Shown here: piece by piece, positions 6,009 through 7,429 of the stretch
How positions within the stretch are numbered: the first letter of the stretch is position 1
How the letters are laid out: each line of letters opens with the position of its first letter
Assembly (NCBI GenBank): GCA_023252115.1
Contig: JAHEXM010000078.1
Span: 1-7,429 of the forward strand
Length of the DNA: 7,429 nt
From: Micrococcales bacterium
GTDB lineage: Bacteria; Actinomycetota; Actinomycetes; S36-B12; UBA10799
Direction: 5' to 3'
Program-made: the position numbers and the translations under genes
The notes under the pieces: model-generated
What the model was told of the DNA's origin: nothing
Database searches by the model: none
The model's input: only the letters and a program-made list of their open reading frames with translations

Positions 6009-7429
6009 TTACGTCGCATACACGCGGGTGTAACTGAAAGCTGCACGCGTTGCGGTTGGTCGTGACGACCACGTAACGGTAAGGCGAAGATGCCGGCCGT
6101 TGGTGACGACAAAGACACCTTGGGAGTTGCGGATCAGACGAACCAGTCCTGGGCGCCTTCCGGTTAACGTGGTCGTGATGCGGCGGCCAGCGCCGGTTCT
6201 GCAATTGGCTTTGGTGAGCTTCTTGGTTCCAAACGTGCGCAACTTCGCTGGCGCGATGACGCACTTGTTTGCCGGTCGCTGGACCGGCAGCTCAGTGGGC
6301 GTCGGCACTGGAGTCGGTGACTCGCTCGGCGTCGGCGTGGGGGTTGGGGTCGGCGTGGGCGTTGGATCGGGTGCAGCTACGGGCGTGGCATCGACTTCGT
6401 TTGACGCCACCGATGAGCCCACGCTGTTTACGGCCCGCAGAACTACTTGGTATTGAGTGCCATTGGTGAGCGAACCGATGGTGATGGGTGAGGCCGCATC
6501 GGCTGGCGACAGCGCGGTGAATGTGGCCCCACTGTCGGTGGAATATTCGTAATTAGTGATTGCCGCTCCCCGATTCAAACCCTCAGTAAGGTTCACGCTA
6601 AGCGATTGGTTTCCTGCGGTGATGCTGTCGATCACTGGCGGGTCGGGAACCGTTGCTGCTGCAGTCAGTGAATAGAGGCCGCCATCAAGGGTGACTGCCA
6701 CTAACTCACCGCTGGCCGTCTGCCCAAACGACGAAACTTGCCCAAGGGAGCCAACTCGAGCAACTGTTCCGTCGCGCAGAGAAAAGAGCTTGCCGGTGAC
6801 GTAGTCACCAAAAATGTAGTCGTTAAGCATCGCGGGCTGCCCAGAGCCTCGGTACTGGTAGCCGCCGATTTCGGCGAATGCTTGTAGCGGTCCGGCTGTG
6901 TGAGGCAACACCGCAACTGGGGCAGTCAAGGTGCGCCCAGCGCATCGACCGACGCTGTAGTCGGCGTTTCCTTCTTTGCACGACCACCCGAAGTCCGCGC
7001 CACCTGCGTCCTCGTTGATCGAGTCGATTTCTTCGTACGCACTCTGTCCGACGTCGCCGATCCACAGTGTCTTTGTCGTCGCGTCGATGCTGATCTTCCA
7101 TGGATTGCGTAGCCCACTCGCGAACACCAGATTCTTGTTCCCACCGCCGACTTCGTAGTACGGGTTTGTTGTTGGCACGCAGTAATACGGCGCGCTTTGA
7201 GCACATGAGCCGCGTACGTCAATGCGCATGACTTTGCCAAGCAAGTTCGAGATGTCACCTGCAACATTGTTTGGATCGCCGCCGCTCCCACCGTCACCCA
7301 TGCTGAAATAGAGCAGGCCGTTGGTGCCGAATACGATCGCACCGCCGTTGTGATTGGTATAGGGGTGCGGCACGGTGATAAGTGTGTGGATGGATGCGGG
7401 ATTCACCTGCGTGTCACTCGCATGATCGA
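6009..7429 (-). CDS. PQQ-dependent sugar dehydrogenase-like (GSDH/HHIP-like) secreted protein with Fn3 domain, 5' end outside window
   Basis: The frame is open to the right edge; 472 complete codons are visible and the N-terminus with any signal peptide is missing, perhaps 130-180 residues. The GTG at 7406 is not the start, since coding continues upstream. Numbering from the first whole codon, glucose/sorbosone dehydrogenase propeller motifs appear in order: NHNGG (25-29), SMGDGGSGGDP (42-52), LLGKVMRIDV (62-71), GLRNPW (105-110), WIGDVGQSAYEEID (122-135), FGWSCKEG (146-153) and FGDYVTGKL (206-214). By position His26 and Arg107 match the catalytic His and Arg of soluble PQQ glucose dehydrogenase. 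DVGQ...EEID points to the Asd/HHIP-like branch. An Fn3 domain (about 260-350), a Pro-Thr linker (353-386) and a basic domain (387-472; Cys389, Cys409, 18 Lys/Arg, no acidic residue) follow. Probable role: extracellular aldose oxidation with PQQ and Ca2+. Family sure; substrate and activity inferred. Confidence 0.92.
   Translation of the reverse strand, partial: DHASDTQVNPASIHTLITVPHPYTNHNGGAIVFGTNGLLYFSMGDGGSGGDPNNVAGDISNLLGKVMRIDVRGSCAQSAPYYCVPTTNPYYEVGGGNKNLVFASGLRNPWKISIDATTKTLWIGDVGQSAYEEIDSINEDAGGADFGWSCKEGNADYSVGRCAGRTLTAPVAVLPHTAGPLQAFAEIGGYQYRGSGQPAMLNDYIFGDYVTGKLFSLRDGTVARVGSLGQVSSFGQTASGELVAVTLDGGLYSLTAAATVPDPPVIDSITAGNQSLSVNLTEGLNRGAAITNYEYSTDSGATFTALSPADAASPITIGSLTNGTQYQVVLRAVNSVGSSVASNEVDATPVAAPDPTPTPTPTPTPTPSESPTPVPTPTELPVQRPANKCVIAPAKLRTFGTKKLTKANCRTGAGRRITTTLTGRRPGLVRLIRNSQGVFVVTNGRHLRLTVTWSSRPTATRAAFSYTRVYAT
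6297..6371 (-). repeat. Pro-Thr repeat linker
   Basis: A (Pro-Thr)n tract with Ser/Glu interruptions, encoded by CC(N)AC(N) repeats on the minus strand, joins the Fn3 domain to the basic C-terminal domain of the sugar dehydrogenase-like protein. Pro-Thr linkers are common in actinobacterial extracellular enzymes, keep domains apart and are often glycosylated. Confidence 0.85.

Noticed and set aside
6019..6032. Inverted repeat TACAC-GCGG-GTGTA as a terminator
   Set aside because: The stem is only 5 bp, has no U-tract in either direction and lies inside the coding region of the leftward gene.
6297..6371. GTGGGC/GTCGGC-type tandem pattern as a CRISPR or non-coding repeat
   Set aside because: The period is that of Pro-Thr codons in a coding frame, with no spacers.

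Overview
The window looks like chromosomal DNA from a moderately high-GC actinobacterium (Actinomycetota). I infer this from codon usage rich in G and C at third positions, GTG starts, GGAGG ribosome sites, an Ala-rich lipoprotein signal, a FUSC-type exporter, and secreted proteins with Pro-Thr or Gly-rich linkers and basic C-terminal domains. The genus cannot be read from the sequence; an aquatic or soil actinobacterium is a guess. I see no mobile element, RNA gene or CRISPR array.

The layout is two transcription units diverging from a ~225-bp spacer, plus a third that converges from the right. On the left, reading right to left, a lipoprotein gene (2696 to 2103) is followed after 36 bp by a long FUSC-family membrane protein gene (2066 to beyond position 1). 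The FUSC frame is open for 688 codons and leaves the window, so its 3' end is missing. The two probably form an operon: an envelope exporter plus an exported lipoprotein.

On the right of the spacer, the + strand encodes a large secreted protein of 1026 aa (2922 to 6002). It has a signal peptide, a small beta-sandwich domain, a BNR/Asp-box beta-propeller, a Gly-rich linker and a lysine-rich Ig-like C-terminal domain. It converges, with only 6 bp between stop codons, on a minus-strand gene (7429 to 6009, 5' end missing). That gene encodes a PQQ-dependent sugar dehydrogenase-like propeller followed by an Fn3 domain, a Pro-Thr linker and an arginine-rich C-terminal domain.

The main theme is the cell envelope: all four products are membrane-bound, lipid-anchored or secreted. 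The most striking observation is that the two convergent secreted proteins end in different ~80-residue domains with the same unusual character. Each has no acidic residue, about 18 Lys/Arg and two cysteines, and follows a low-complexity linker. This suggests a common way of holding secreted propeller proteins on an anionic cell surface. No clearly new multi-gene system is evident; most of the window is ordinary envelope biology with some unexplained domains.
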